NCBI GenBank assembly: GCA_046290495.1
Contig: JBKAGT010000006.1
Span: 558,001 to 622,000, forward strand
Length of the DNA: 64,000 nucleotides
Origin: PGYR01 sp046290495
Lineage (GTDB): Bacteria; Bacteroidota; Ignavibacteria; Kapaibacteriales; UBA2268
Direction: 5' to 3'
The notes beneath the pieces were generated by a model, which was not told where the DNA came from, made no database searches, and saw only the letters and a program-made list of their open reading frames with translations. The position numbers and the translations under genes are program-made. This document shows, piece by piece, positions 9,381-18,506 of the stretch (the first letter of the stretch is position 1; each line of letters starts with the position of its first letter).

Positions 9381-11288
9381 CTATCTTACCAATATTTTTT
9401 CAACTAATTTATTGTTCCCATCACTAATATAAACGAAATAGGTGCAAGTAGCAAAGTCTGATAAATCAAAACTTACTGCTCCTGTGTAATACCCTTTATC
9501 AATTAACATAGTTTGCCCTGTTAAAGTTACAATCTCTATGTTGTAAATGCTGTTTTGACTAACAATTGGGAATATAATAGACAACTGACTTGAGACAATA
9601 TTACTTTCAATATGAATATCGTTTGATTTGTCATGTTCTACTGAAGTAGTTATATCTGTACTCATTATCTCATACAAATAAAGATTATCAACCACATCCA
9701 GATTTGCTATTAATTTATTACCAGGTATAATTAGAGTGTCTACTTTGTTATTTATCTCATGAGAATAGTTGGATGTTTCATTACTGAATGTAATAGCATA
9801 ATTTAATTCTAAATCGAAAACTTGGAATTCATTGTCTCTCTGTTCTGCTATGATATAAGTGTTTTCATCATCATATTCTACTTTCAAATCTATTTGAGGG
9901 AATCCACGACCGTAAACCCAGGTATCCCAAAATGTATCATCTAAAACATCTGAGAATAAGCTTTTGAGGTCTTTAGTAGTAACATTACTATGCTTATATT
10001 TACCTAAATATTCATTTATTTTAGTTTTGAAAACTTCTTCACCGACTAAATCAGAGATTAGAGCTAATATTAAACCACCCTTTTGATAAATAGTCGAAGG
10101 GTAATTATTTCTTGAAAATTGACTAAAATTATAGAGAGGAATATGTTGTTCAGGAATTGCTGTTGAGTTAATGTATTTCTTTCTGAGTTTCATTATTGCA
10201 TCTCTATATTCGTTTTCTCCTAGCTTGGACTTAATCCATACATATTCGCAGAAAGTAGCAAAACCCTCATTCAACCATGCATCTCTGAAATCATAAGGAG
10301 TTACTAGATTACCAAACCACTGATGAGCCAATTCATGTGAAGCTGTGCTATACATAGAATCTTTAGCACTTGCTACTGTCAATATTTGTCCGTGAGACAT
10401 AGTTACCATAGTCTGGTGCTCCATCGCTCCTTTGCTAGCAGCATAGTAACCCATTGTCTCAAAAGGATAGTCATAGTTGAAATACTCTTCGAAAACTGTA
10501 ATCATCTCAGGTACTAGTTTGAATGCAAATGCACCAGCATTTATTGACTCTTGAGTATCGTACATATAAACCGTAACAGGAATATCTTCTGATGGAATGT
10601 TTACTTCAGCATAGTTTCCTATTGCGAATGTCATCAGATAAGTAGCAACTTCTTTATCACCTAAACTCCATTTATTTGCAGTTTTTCCTTCAAATGGAGG
10701 CAATTGTCCGATAAGTTTCCCATTAGAAATAGCAATTAGAGTATCAGATGTTGCAATACTAATTTCAAATTTTGCTTTGTCTGACGGATGATCATAGCAA
10801 GGCAACCAATGGCGAGTAGCTCCTACAGAAGGGTTAAAAAATCCTACTCCCATAGCATAGAGCTTTTCTGATGAATAGTGAACGCCACCCCAATTGAAGT
10901 TACCTCCTTCACTTGTCATTTTCCCATGATAATATATGCTTATTAAAGCATTCTCATTATCATCTATTGATTTAACTGTATAATAAGAATCAGATGTATC
11001 AGTACTAGGTGTAAAATCGAATTCAGTTTTTGCACCATTTATATAAACACTATCTATATTCAAGTTGATGCAATGAAAATAAAATTCATTTCCTAGTTTT
11101 CCTTCTTTCCAATCAAGTTTAATGTTGTTTATACCTACAATTTCTTTTGACGATGGGTCTGTAATTTCAATGAATGGTTCATAAGATATAACATTAAATC
11201 CAACTTCTAAGTATTCATGAGGATCCGCAGGAGATTGTGAGTATAAGGACTGTAAAGTGATAAAAATAATTAATAAGATAGCTTTCAT
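9381..11288 (-). CDS. secreted M1-family metallo-aminopeptidase with T9SS sorting domain
   Basis: 635 residues from the ATG at 11288; a longer open frame extends to 11327 but the ATG begins a clean signal peptide (MKAILLIIFITLQSLYSQS). The substrate motif GAMEH lies at 287-291, and the zinc site HELAHQW at about 318 is followed by a third ligand Glu at 341 in LNEGF. These are the hallmarks of M1 gluzincin aminopeptidases. The last 80 residues (from about SNIVSSQLSII to EKILVR) are a type A T9SS sorting domain, so the enzyme is released or surface-bound. It probably trims peptides for uptake. A terminator-like hairpin lies upstream at 11331-11355. Confidence 0.92.
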   Translation of the reverse strand: MKAILLIIFITLQSLYSQSPADPHEYLEVGFNVISYEPFIEITDPSSKEIVGINNIKLDWKEGKLGNEFYFHCINLNIDSVYINGAKTEFDFTPSTDTSDSYYTVKSIDDNENALISIYYHGKMTSEGGNFNWGGVHYSSEKLYAMGVGFFNPSVGATRHWLPCYDHPSDKAKFEISIATSDTLIAISNGKLIGQLPPFEGKTANKWSLGDKEVATYLMTFAIGNYAEVNIPSEDIPVTVYMYDTQESINAGAFAFKLVPEMITVFEEYFNYDYPFETMGYYAASKGAMEHQTMVTMSHGQILTVASAKDSMYSTASHELAHQWFGNLVTPYDFRDAWLNEGFATFCEYVWIKSKLGENEYRDAIMKLRKKYINSTAIPEQHIPLYNFSQFSRNNYPSTIYQKGGLILALISDLVGEEVFKTKINEYLGKYKHSNVTTKDLKSLFSDVLDDTFWDTWVYGRGFPQIDLKVEYDDENTYIIAEQRDNEFQVFDLELNYAITFSNETSNYSHEINNKVDTLIIPGNKLIANLDVVDNLYLYEIMSTDITTSVEHDKSNDIHIESNIVSSQLSIIFPIVSQNSIYNIEIVTLTGQTMLIDKGYYTGAVSFDLSDFATCTYFVYISDGNNKLVEKILVR

Positions 11289-11330
11289 AATCGTAATTTC
11301 GTTTATTGATTCACAAACAATATACAAAAA

Positions 11331-11355
11331 AAGTCCTAACTAGTAGTTAGGACTT
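11331..11355 (-). terminator. rho-independent terminator after the gene at 11385-12530
   Basis: A perfect 10-bp inverted repeat (aagtcctaac / gttaggactt) with a 5-base loop. Read on the minus strand the hairpin is followed by a run of T residues, which fits termination of the upstream fibre-like gene before the aminopeptidase gene. Confidence 0.8.
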
Positions 11356-11384
11356 TAATGATATTTTTCGTCTAGGGGTTATTA

Positions 11385-12530
11385 TTATTGGTCATTTATT
11401 GACACGAATCGCCATGTATTAGCATCAATTTTTGTAATTATATAGCTATCTCCAGGATCAGTCAAATCTTGTGCAACTCCATTCAAAATCAATGTATTCT
11501 GACCAGAAGTTGCGTCGCTGTCAACTTGATAAATGTGTACAATTGAGCCAATACTATGTTCTGAATTCAAATCTGCTTCAGTCCAATTGTTTACCACATT
11601 GTTAGCACTAAGTACGATAACTGAGGCCAATGCTCCAATATCAGTCCCAACAGGTGTTTGAGCAACAGTTCCATTGACTTCTAATGAACCATTAATCTGA
11701 ACATCACCATTTACTATAAATTCTTTAATTGAGGCATTTGCACTTGAACCACTTATAGTCAATTGAGCTGCGTCTGTACCATCGCCAATTGTGTTCCCAG
11801 CAGCTGTAGCTGTTAGTGCACCAGATAATTCTGTTGTCTCGCTTACTTCTAATTCTCCGTTAACGCCTAATGCAACTGCACCAGCATTATCAATTGTAAC
11901 GGCTTCATCAGTACCATTTCCATCTATGGTTAAATTATCTTCAGTAATGTCAATTATGTCTCGACTGTTAACTTTGATTGTACCAGTACCTGTATTCTCC
12001 TCATAGCTAAGTTTCATCTCAGTTTCATTAGCCTCGCCATCTGCTGGACCAATGTGAACAGAGTTGCCTAGTACATATGCACTACTCCAACGTTGCTCAT
12101 CGCCACCCAAATCTGAGCCACCATTCTCTGGAGGAGTTAAGTTGCCATCATTGTCAAATATACCACCTTGTGCTTGTGAAGCTAAGAGTTGGTCTAATCT
12201 ATACTGAGCATAAATTTGACCACCAACAAGAACTTCTACAACCGTTGAGGTGTTAATATCTGTGGGTTGAATGTCAGCAAGTGCTGTTTGATTTTGCCCT
12301 TGAGTATTTTCAACGACATCCAAAATTGCAAAACCTGAACTATTACCAGTTACATTATTAATATCTGCACTTGTGTAAAGTGTGTTTGTGCCACCTGAAT
12401 AGTCAGTGATTCTAACTGTCATTGTAGTAGAAGCACCAGTATAAAACACACCAACCTTGAAAGGTGCTAATGATAGGGCAGTTGAAGCCGACAAAGCAAG
12501 TATAATTAAGAATAAAAGTAATTTTTTCAT
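11385..12530 (-). CDS. secreted fibre-like repetitive beta protein, function unknown
   Basis: 381 residues with a signal peptide at 1-21 (MKKLLLFLIILALSASTALS). The rest is low in charge and rich in Thr, Gly, Asn, Val and Asp. Near-repeats resemble phage tail-fibre or adhesin-type beta-helix units: GNGTDEAVTI, DGTDAAQLTI and VNGDVQINGSLEVNG. The sequence GGDEQRWSSAYVLGNSVHIG near 143 also resembles the opening of tail-fibre-like repeats. There is no T9SS sorting domain, lipobox or terminal Phe, so it may stay periplasmic or leave by another route. It is flanked by a terminator downstream and seems to be transcribed alone. I do not recognise a named family. Confidence 0.7.
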   Translation of the reverse strand: MKKLLLFLIILALSASTALSLAPFKVGVFYTGASTTMTVRITDYSGGTNTLYTSADINNVTGNSSGFAILDVVENTQGQNQTALADIQPTDINTSTVVEVLVGGQIYAQYRLDQLLASQAQGGIFDNDGNLTPPENGGSDLGGDEQRWSSAYVLGNSVHIGPADGEANETEMKLSYEENTGTGTIKVNSRDIIDITEDNLTIDGNGTDEAVTIDNAGAVALGVNGELEVSETTELSGALTATAAGNTIGDGTDAAQLTISGSSANASIKEFIVNGDVQINGSLEVNGTVAQTPVGTDIGALASVIVLSANNVVNNWTEADLNSEHSIGSIVHIYQVDSDATSGQNTLILNGVAQDLTDPGDSYIITKIDANTWRFVSINDQ

Positions 12531-12562
12531 GTTTTTTCAAAACCTAAATATTTATATCTAAG

Positions 12563-12570
12563 CAAATATA
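12563..12570 (-). promoter_or_regulatory. possible Bacteroidota -7 element upstream of the gene at 11385-12530
   Basis: Minus-strand TATATTTG exactly matches TAnnTTTG and lies 33 bases before the ATG. No TTG was found at the expected 19-20 bp further upstream, so the call is weak. Confidence 0.3.
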
Positions 12571-12621
12571 TTAAAAATCAATTAAATAAACACTTTCTTT
12601 ATAAAATATTTAATAAAAAAA

Positions 12622-13245
12622 TTATTTCTTTTTCTTCGTATTTTTTAAGAGTAGTTTTTTTAATGCATCGATATTCTTTGATTCTTCTTCAGAATAATGT
12701 TTAGCGGCCATTTTTCTAATATTCTTTTTATTACTTTTAGGTATACTCCCTTTATCAGAACTATCTGAAGTTTTATTTTTATCTATTTCAGATTCTGACC
12801 TTTTGAATTTTTCTTCAGGAAAGTATCCAAGCTCTTTATCTGTAAAGGGGATTCTGTTTTTTAAAAGTTCAAGTTTTTCTGCACCAAAAATCTCAAGTAG
12901 TTTTGCTTCAAGAGTAGATTTCGAATATGGTTTTGAAATAAAGTGACTTGAACCTGCTTTAACTATTCTGGCTATTAGGTCAACATCGGTGACCCCAGAC
13001 CCAACCAACACAGGTATATCCTGAGTGTTTTTTATAGCTTTAAGTATTTTAAGAGTGACTAGCCCATCTAGCTCTTTCATTATTATATCAAGTACAATTA
13101 GAGTGGGCTCGTGCTCTACAGCCAAAGCAATCCCCTCAAAACCATTTGAAACAGTAAAAATTTCATCGAAACCATACTGTTTTAGGTTCTTTAACATTAT
13201 CCTTTGCATCCAGATATCGTCATCTATTATCAACGCACTGTGCAT
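12622..13245 (-). CDS. single-domain response regulator with charged C-terminal tail
   Basis: 207 residues. Residues 1-125 form a receiver domain: acidic triad in IIDDD (8-10), phospho-acceptor Asp53 in IVLDIIM, Ser83 in place of the usual Thr, and Lys105 in SKPYS. Residues 130-207 are Lys/Ser/Glu-rich, low-complexity and lack a DNA-binding or enzymatic domain. Such stand-alone regulators usually act through protein contacts, for example on the flagellar switch or in a phosphorelay. The ATG is four bases after the csrA stop, so it is in the fliW-csrA operon. A link to motility control is suggested by this neighbourhood only. Confidence 0.85.
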   Translation of the reverse strand: MHSALIIDDDIWMQRIMLKNLKQYGFDEIFTVSNGFEGIALAVEHEPTLIVLDIIMKELDGLVTLKILKAIKNTQDIPVLVGSGVTDVDLIARIVKAGSSHFISKPYSKSTLEAKLLEIFGAEKLELLKNRIPFTDKELGYFPEEKFKRSESEIDKNKTSDSSDKGSIPKSNKKNIRKMAAKHYSEEESKNIDALKKLLLKNTKKKK

Positions 13246-13249
13246 ATTC

Positions 13250-13546
13250 TTAATCTTTATCAGGTTTTGAGTTATGTAAAGCTAATTGTTCCAATTTATT
13301 AATATTTGACGAAGAATCATCAATACTTGTATTTTTTAATATATCTTTTAGTACATCAAATTGTACAGAAGATGATTCTTGATTCGTTTCAACTATTTTA
13401 TCGTATATTTCTTTTCTGTGTACAGCAATTGACTTCGGTGCATTGATACCTAATCTTACTACACCTCTATCATAACCAACTACAGTTATTTCTATTGAAT
13501 TACCAATAGTTATTACTTCACCAACTTTTCTAGAAAGTACAAGCAT
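13250..13546 (-). CDS. csrA: carbon storage regulator CsrA with extended C-terminus
   Basis: 98 residues. The first 57 are a typical CsrA: MLVLSRKVGE, GYDRGVVRLGINAP and the RNA-binding AVHRKEIYDKI segment. CsrA dimers bind GGA motifs in mRNA leaders and block or stabilise translation. The C-terminal 40 residues (ESSSVQFDVLKDILKNTS onward) exceed the usual 61-75 residue length and could form the site on which FliW acts allosterically. A GGAGG Shine-Dalgarno lies at the end of fliW, six bases or so before the ATG, so translation is likely coupled. The FliW-CsrA pairing matches Firmicutes and Epsilonproteobacteria, where FliW sequesters CsrA until flagellin exits the cell. Confidence 0.95.
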   Translation of the reverse strand: MLVLSRKVGEVITIGNSIEITVVGYDRGVVRLGINAPKSIAVHRKEIYDKIVETNQESSSVQFDVLKDILKNTSIDDSSSNINKLEQLALHNSKPDKD

Positions 13547-13550
13547 TTTA

Positions 13551-13991
13551 TTATACCTCCTTGTTAGCTGGTTTATTTATAACTGCTTGCTTAGTTGAAT
13601 ACTTATCTTTGGATATTACGATTTGTCTACCAGTTTTGCTTTCTACTTCAAAAACTATTGGGGCTTTCATATTAGCTGTCATCTGTCTCTCTTTATTGCC
13701 AAGAGTAATAACTACGAAAGCGGCTTCCTTCTCTAAATCAATGCCTCTCCCAGGCTTATAGTCTATATCAACAAGCCAAGGGTTTATCAGTGGAAAACCA
13801 ATATTAGGGTCGTCTATAGATATTAACCAACGTAGTGGAGCTGTTTCCTCATGATTGATTAACACAAATTTATTAAGGTTTTCAAACCCTAATAGGCCAT
13901 CAGGGAATGAAAAAAGCTTATCATTCTCTATTTCTATTTCTCCGAAGTGTGGAGTTGTAATTTTTACTACTTTAACTTCCTGTTCACTCAT
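13551..13991 (-). CDS. fliW: flagellar assembly factor FliW
   Basis: 146 residues, the standard size. Family landmarks are the FSFPDGLLGFE segment near residues 27-37, the PLRWLISIDDP segment near 52-62, and AFVVITLGNKERQMTANMKAPI near 90-111. FliW binds CsrA and flagellin in turn; free FliW inhibits CsrA, linking flagellin translation to secretion. It is the first gene of the fliW-csrA-response regulator operon. A sigma-54-type promoter is on the minus strand at 14061-14077, giving a leader of about 60 nt that contains a GC-rich hairpin and an AAAGGA ribosome site. Confidence 0.95.
   Translation of the reverse strand: MSEQEVKVVKITTPHFGEIEIENDKLFSFPDGLLGFENLNKFVLINHEETAPLRWLISIDDPNIGFPLINPWLVDIDYKPGRGIDLEKEAAFVVITLGNKERQMTANMKAPIVFEVESKTGRQIVISKDKYSTKQAVINKPANKEV
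13556..13560 (-). promoter_or_regulatory. strong Shine-Dalgarno for csrA inside the end of fliW
   Basis: Minus-strand GGAGG, nine bases before the csrA ATG, overlaps the last codons of fliW. It contains GGA, the core of CsrA-binding sites, so it could also serve autoregulation. Confidence 0.6.
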
Positions 13992-14017
13992 TGCAAAATC
14001 CTTTTTGTTGTTGCATA

Positions 14018-14045
14018 CCCCTTATTATAAGTAACTTAAAAGGGG
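14018..14045 (-). promoter_or_regulatory. hairpin in the fliW 5' leader
   Basis: ccccтt-type stem: CCCCTT at 14018-14023 pairs with AAGGGG at 14040-14045 around a 16-base loop. It lies between the predicted sigma-54 start site and the fliW ribosome site. Its role is unknown; leader structure with nearby GGA motifs is compatible with CsrA control. Confidence 0.4.
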
Positions 14046-14060
14046 GTTGAATTTTAATGC

Positions 14061-14077
14061 TGCAATTTCCTTGCCAA
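14061..14077 (-). promoter_or_regulatory. sigma-54 (-24/-12) promoter for fliW-csrA
   Basis: On the minus strand the sequence reads TTGGCAAGGAAATTGCA. GG (14075-14074) and GC (14063-14062) are separated by exactly 10 bases, and both flanks match the YTGGCAC-N5-TTGCW consensus except one base. The start site would fall near 14050, 59 bases before the fliW ATG. Confidence 0.65.
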
Positions 14078-14175
14078 TTGCAAATGTATAATTCTATTAT
14101 CGGTAATTGTTACCATAACTAAAGTAAAAAAAATGAATTTAATACTTTTTTACACAAATTGAATAAATTGCAGAT

Positions 14176-15768
14176 ATGAAAAAATCAACTCGAATATTAC
14201 TTTCTGGCTTATCAGGTATACTATTGACATTGTCATTTCCTCCTATGCCATTTTATTTCCTTTCATTTTTTAGTTTTATTCCTATCTTATTCTTGTTAGA
14301 TAAAACTAAGAAATTCTATTTTTGGAATACGTATTTAACTTTCTTCATTTATCATGTAGCTACTCTTTGGTGGATTAGTAGTTTTCAAGAAAAAACAGAC
14401 CCCTTTCTAATGGCTTCTGGTTTTGTTTTAGATATATTTCATCCGCTATATTTTATGGTGCCAATTGTTGCTTGGTTAGTCATAAGAATAAGACTTCCAA
14501 GACGGATGGCGCTATATACATTTCCTTTTATTTGGACAGCATGGGAATGGGTTAGGAGTTTAAGTGAGTTGTCTTTCCCTTGGCTCTCATTGGGCTATTC
14601 GCAAATATATAATACTCAATGGGTACAAGTAGGTGATTTATTTGGTGTCTACGGGGTTAGTTTTCTTATTGTACTGTTTAATATTACAGTGTATGATATA
14701 ATTACAAGCTTTGAAAAATCCAAGTTTGAAATGAATAGAAGCAAATTTCAAATCGCAATTTTACTAATCATAATAGCAGTACCAATAATTTATTCCAATA
14801 TTCAAATTAATAGATTTAATCATGATAAGTTAGTAGAAGCTAATAATACTATCAATATAGGTTTGGTTCAACCGAATATAGATCCTTGGGATAAATGGTC
14901 AGCAGGAACTAAAGATCAGACACTCACACTTATGAAATATAGCGATGAGTTAATTGCTAAAGATAGCTCTTTAGATTTGATAATATGGCCAGAGACTAGC
15001 GTATTGTATATCAACAATAAGTTCAATATTGATCACAAATTTAGCTTCCTTCAAAACTGGATTGATACAAACAATATCTCTTTGCTTACAGGATTTGTGG
15101 ATATAAAAATCTACGATGAGTCTGAAAAGCCTAGCATAACTAAAGAAATGCACTTTAGAGGGGAGGAGGTTTCTTACGATAATTTTAACAGTGCTCTTTT
15201 GTTAGATTCAAGTAATTACGGAATATATCATAAATCAAAACTAACTCCTTTTGGTGAAAGAGTCCCGCATGTAGAAATATTCACGTTTCTAACAGACTTT
15301 ATTGATTGGGGAGTGGGGATTTCTTTTTGGGGTAAAGGAACTGAATTGAAAAATTTAAGCATGAATAAAGATGTAAAAATTGCTCCTATAATATGCATAG
15401 AATCAATTTACCCCTCATTCGTAAGGGAATTTAGCTATGAAGGGGCTAATATAATGACGGTCATTACTAATGATGCATGGTATGATCATACACCTGGACC
15501 AGAACAGCATGCACTTATTTCGGCCTTCAGAGCATTAGAAAACAAAAAATATTTGGCTAGAGCTGCAAACTCAGGTGTTAGTTGCTTTATATCCCCATTA
15601 GGTGAAATAATAGAAAGAGCAAACCAATATGAAAGAACAGACCTTGCAATGTCAATACCTACAATAGATGAAAACACAATTTATGCAATTTATGGTGATT
15701 GGTTTGTTTACTTTTGTCTTATGATTTCAGGGTTTTATTTGTTCTATTCAGTTTTTAGGAAAAAGTAA
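14176..15768 (+). CDS. lnt: apolipoprotein N-acyltransferase
   Basis: 530 residues. About seven hydrophobic segments occupy residues 7-200, followed by a nitrilase-type domain from about 225 to 500, then a final membrane segment near 507-527. The catalytic triad is visible: Glu273 (IIWPETS), Lys353 (YHKSKLTPFGE) and Cys407 (PIICIES). Lnt adds the third acyl chain to lipoproteins in the inner membrane, which agrees with the many lipoprotein genes in this window. It stands alone, divergent from fliW, with a 184-base gap between them. Confidence 0.95.
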   Translation: MKKSTRILLSGLSGILLTLSFPPMPFYFLSFFSFIPILFLLDKTKKFYFWNTYLTFFIYHVATLWWISSFQEKTDPFLMASGFVLDIFHPLYFMVPIVAWLVIRIRLPRRMALYTFPFIWTAWEWVRSLSELSFPWLSLGYSQIYNTQWVQVGDLFGVYGVSFLIVLFNITVYDIITSFEKSKFEMNRSKFQIAILLIIIAVPIIYSNIQINRFNHDKLVEANNTINIGLVQPNIDPWDKWSAGTKDQTLTLMKYSDELIAKDSSLDLIIWPETSVLYINNKFNIDHKFSFLQNWIDTNNISLLTGFVDIKIYDESEKPSITKEMHFRGEEVSYDNFNSALLLDSSNYGIYHKSKLTPFGERVPHVEIFTFLTDFIDWGVGISFWGKGTELKNLSMNKDVKIAPIICIESIYPSFVREFSYEGANIMTVITNDAWYDHTPGPEQHALISAFRALENKKYLARAANSGVSCFISPLGEIIERANQYERTDLAMSIPTIDENTIYAIYGDWFVYFCLMISGFYLFYSVFRKK

Positions 15769-15797
15769 ATATTTACTGTTACTTTTTAAGCTTTCAC

Positions 15798-15828
15798 TTG
15801 TTTTAATTGTATCGAATGACTATATTTA
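15798..15828 (+). promoter_or_regulatory. putative Bacteroidota-type promoter for the FG-GAP gene pair
   Basis: TTG at 15798-15800, a 20-base spacer, then TATATTTA at 15821-15828 (seven of eight bases of TAnnTTTG). It lies 37 bases before the ATG at 15865. Confidence 0.45.
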
Positions 15829-15864
15829 TAATTATAGAAAATTAAATATTAATACAGGTGTTAT

Positions 15865-18504
15865 ATGAATTTTACATTTACAAATTTTAAACATGCCATT
15901 ATATTAGCTGCTTTTTTATTTGCAGTCAATTTAAATTCTCAAGGGTTCGAAGATGTACTTCCTAAGGCAGGTATTGAACATTATACCCATGATGATTTTC
16001 TTATGGCAGGTGGGGTTGTAGTTATTGACTACAACAATGACGGATATGAGGATGTTTTGATGATTGGTGGTGATGATGAATCAACCAAGTTGTTCAGAAA
16101 CAATCCGGAAGCATACAATTCAGACCCTTACGATTACGCTAATATGTTTACAGATGTATCTGACCTGATACCCGAAGCAAATTATTACTTTACTATAGGT
16201 GGTGGGGCTTTTGACTACAACAACGATGGGTGGTTAGATCTAGTTCTTACTACAGATAGAGGAGAACCTACATTAGTTTTCGAAAATGAAGGCGGAACAT
16301 TCAAAGAAGTAAGTGCTCAGTTGGGGATTATTCATACTTTCCAGTCAACAAGTGTCTCATTCGGAGATGTGAATCTGGATGGTTGGCCAGATATATACAT
16401 AGCTAATTATTTTGAGGATTCAGGTAATCAAAACTGTTTGCCTAACTCACTATTTATAAATAAAAATGGTGAATTCTTCAACGAAGAGGCAGTAAGAAAC
16501 GGAGTAAATGACAGAGGCTGTGGACTTGCTAATACATTGTCAGATTACGATAACGATGGTGATCTAGATGTGTTTGTTGCCAACGATTTTGGACAGGCTT
16601 TTACTTCTAATGCACTTTATAGAAATGAGTATCCTCTTGAGTCATTTACTAATGTAAAAACTCAAGTGGGATTTGATGAAGCAATTTTAGGAATGGGAGT
16701 AGATGGTGGTGACTACGACAATGATGGTGATATTGATTACTACGCAACTAACCTAGGACAAAATTATTTTTATGATAACCAGAATGGACAAATCTTTTTT
16801 GAGCGTGGTAAAGAGTTGAAAATTGATAATACTGATGTAAACCCTGATGAAGACAATTCTGGTTTAACAGTTAGTTGGAGTGTGAATTGGTTTGATTTTG
16901 ACTTAGACATGGATGTAGATCTACATGTAACAAATGGGTATCTGTCGCCAATTCCTGATATCGACACGAAATATGCTGATAACAATAGATTTTATGAAAA
17001 TAATGGTAAAGACCAAGAATTTGACGAAGTGACTGAAGAAAACGGTTTGCTTTCTCCAGGTATTGACAGAGGAGCAGCTCAGATTGATTTTGATAACGAT
17101 GGCGATATGGATTTACTTACTACTGCTACAAGACCTAATGTAGACACTTATGGGTATAGAGATAATGATTGGTTCAAACTTTTCGAGAATAAGCAAAATA
17201 CAGGTAGAAACTGGTTAAAGGTAAAACTGACTGGTTCCACTACAGATATACAATCAATTGGCAGTAGAGTAAAGCTATACACAGGTAATGTAACTCAAAT
17301 GAGAGAGGTTACCTCCGGTGGTGGTGGATACCTTTCCCAGAGCACTAGAGTGCTCCAATTCGGATTGGCTGACAATGAATCAGTTGATTCACTGGAAGTA
17401 ATATGGATTGGCAAAAACACTGTTAGAACTAAAATGTATGATATTGAAGCTAACCAACAACTTAATATTATTCAGTCTTATTACGATACTGTAAATGTTG
17501 AAGTTTGTAAAGGTGAAACTCTTTTTGATAAAACTTGGGAAAACCATGGATTTCATAATGAACAATTTGTAGCTGCTAATGGGGCTGATAGTAATGTTAA
17601 TTATAACATAATTGTAAATATTCCTGACTCTATTAACACAAATGTTGAAATCTGTAAAGGTGAAACTTTCGAGGGGCAAGAGTGGGATGAAAGCGGTCTT
17701 AAATATGTTACTTATGTTAACTCAAAAGGTTGTGATAGTGTTGTTGCGTACAATGTTGAAGTTTTACAACCACAAGAATCAGTTATTGATACTGCAATCT
17801 GTTATTCTTCATTCTTCCAAGGTAAGCAATACATCAGCGATACAACACTAGTTAGAAGTTTGAAGGGAGCAAATGGCTGCGATAGTTTAGTTACTTTTAA
17901 CATTGAAGTCTTGGAAGCTCCAAATTACACTGAGAATTTTGATGTTTGTTATGGTGATATTTTCAGAGGTAAGATTATTGTAAAACAAGAGATATTCTCT
18001 GATAAATTTAAGAGCGATCAAAATTGCGATAGTGTACATACAATTGTTGTGAACCCACTTCCAGAAAGTAGATTTAGAGATACTGTCCAACTAAACTATG
18101 GTGAAAGTTTCAAAGGGAAAGAGTGGACTGAAGATGGAATTTATTCTAATAAAATTGAAGGTGGAGCTTTTAACGGATGTGATAGTGTATATATAGTTGA
18201 TGTATTTGTTACTCCAACTAGTATATTTGATACTAGAGTAGACAACAAACTTGGTGTGAGTGTAACTCCTAATCCATTCAATGAAATTACTACTATCGAA
18301 TTCAATTTAGATCAGTCAGAAGGTACGCGAGTAGAACTTATGAATCATATTGGACAATCTATTCCAATTAACTATAATCCAATACCTGGAACTAACAGAT
18401 TTGAGCTGAACGCTAAAGAACTTGGCTTAAGTAATGGGCTATATTATCTGAAAATAATTACGCCTAGAAATACTTATGTTACAAAGATACTTAGAGGAAA
18501 TTAA
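15865..18504 (+). CDS. secreted FG-GAP/VCBS repeat protein with UnbV domain, GCDS repeats and T9SS sorting domain
   Basis: 879 residues. A signal peptide ends near residue 26. Residues about 45-440 carry seven FG-GAP/VCBS-like repeats with calcium-binding DxNxDGxxD loops (for example DYNNDGYED, DYNNDGWLD, DYDNDGDID). About 448-525 is an ASPIC/UnbV domain. About 538-790 holds five copies of a roughly 45-residue unit with two cysteines, one in VEVCKGE and one in GCDS. Residues 793-879 are the T9SS type A sorting domain. This looks like a large calcium-binding surface protein, perhaps in adhesion. The next gene is a paralog starting three bases after the stop. Confidence 0.85.
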   Translation: MNFTFTNFKHAIILAAFLFAVNLNSQGFEDVLPKAGIEHYTHDDFLMAGGVVVIDYNNDGYEDVLMIGGDDESTKLFRNNPEAYNSDPYDYANMFTDVSDLIPEANYYFTIGGGAFDYNNDGWLDLVLTTDRGEPTLVFENEGGTFKEVSAQLGIIHTFQSTSVSFGDVNLDGWPDIYIANYFEDSGNQNCLPNSLFINKNGEFFNEEAVRNGVNDRGCGLANTLSDYDNDGDLDVFVANDFGQAFTSNALYRNEYPLESFTNVKTQVGFDEAILGMGVDGGDYDNDGDIDYYATNLGQNYFYDNQNGQIFFERGKELKIDNTDVNPDEDNSGLTVSWSVNWFDFDLDMDVDLHVTNGYLSPIPDIDTKYADNNRFYENNGKDQEFDEVTEENGLLSPGIDRGAAQIDFDNDGDMDLLTTATRPNVDTYGYRDNDWFKLFENKQNTGRNWLKVKLTGSTTDIQSIGSRVKLYTGNVTQMREVTSGGGGYLSQSTRVLQFGLADNESVDSLEVIWIGKNTVRTKMYDIEANQQLNIIQSYYDTVNVEVCKGETLFDKTWENHGFHNEQFVAANGADSNVNYNIIVNIPDSINTNVEICKGETFEGQEWDESGLKYVTYVNSKGCDSVVAYNVEVLQPQESVIDTAICYSSFFQGKQYISDTTLVRSLKGANGCDSLVTFNIEVLEAPNYTENFDVCYGDIFRGKIIVKQEIFSDKFKSDQNCDSVHTIVVNPLPESRFRDTVQLNYGESFKGKEWTEDGIYSNKIEGGAFNGCDSVYIVDVFVTPTSIFDTRVDNKLGVSVTPNPFNEITTIEFNLDQSEGTRVELMNHIGQSIPINYNPIPGTNRFELNAKELGLSNGLYYLKIITPRNTYVTKILRGN

Positions 18505-18506
18505 GA

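Noticed and set aside
11385..12530. Prophage tail-fibre gene
   Set aside because: It has a signal peptide and no other phage gene is near.
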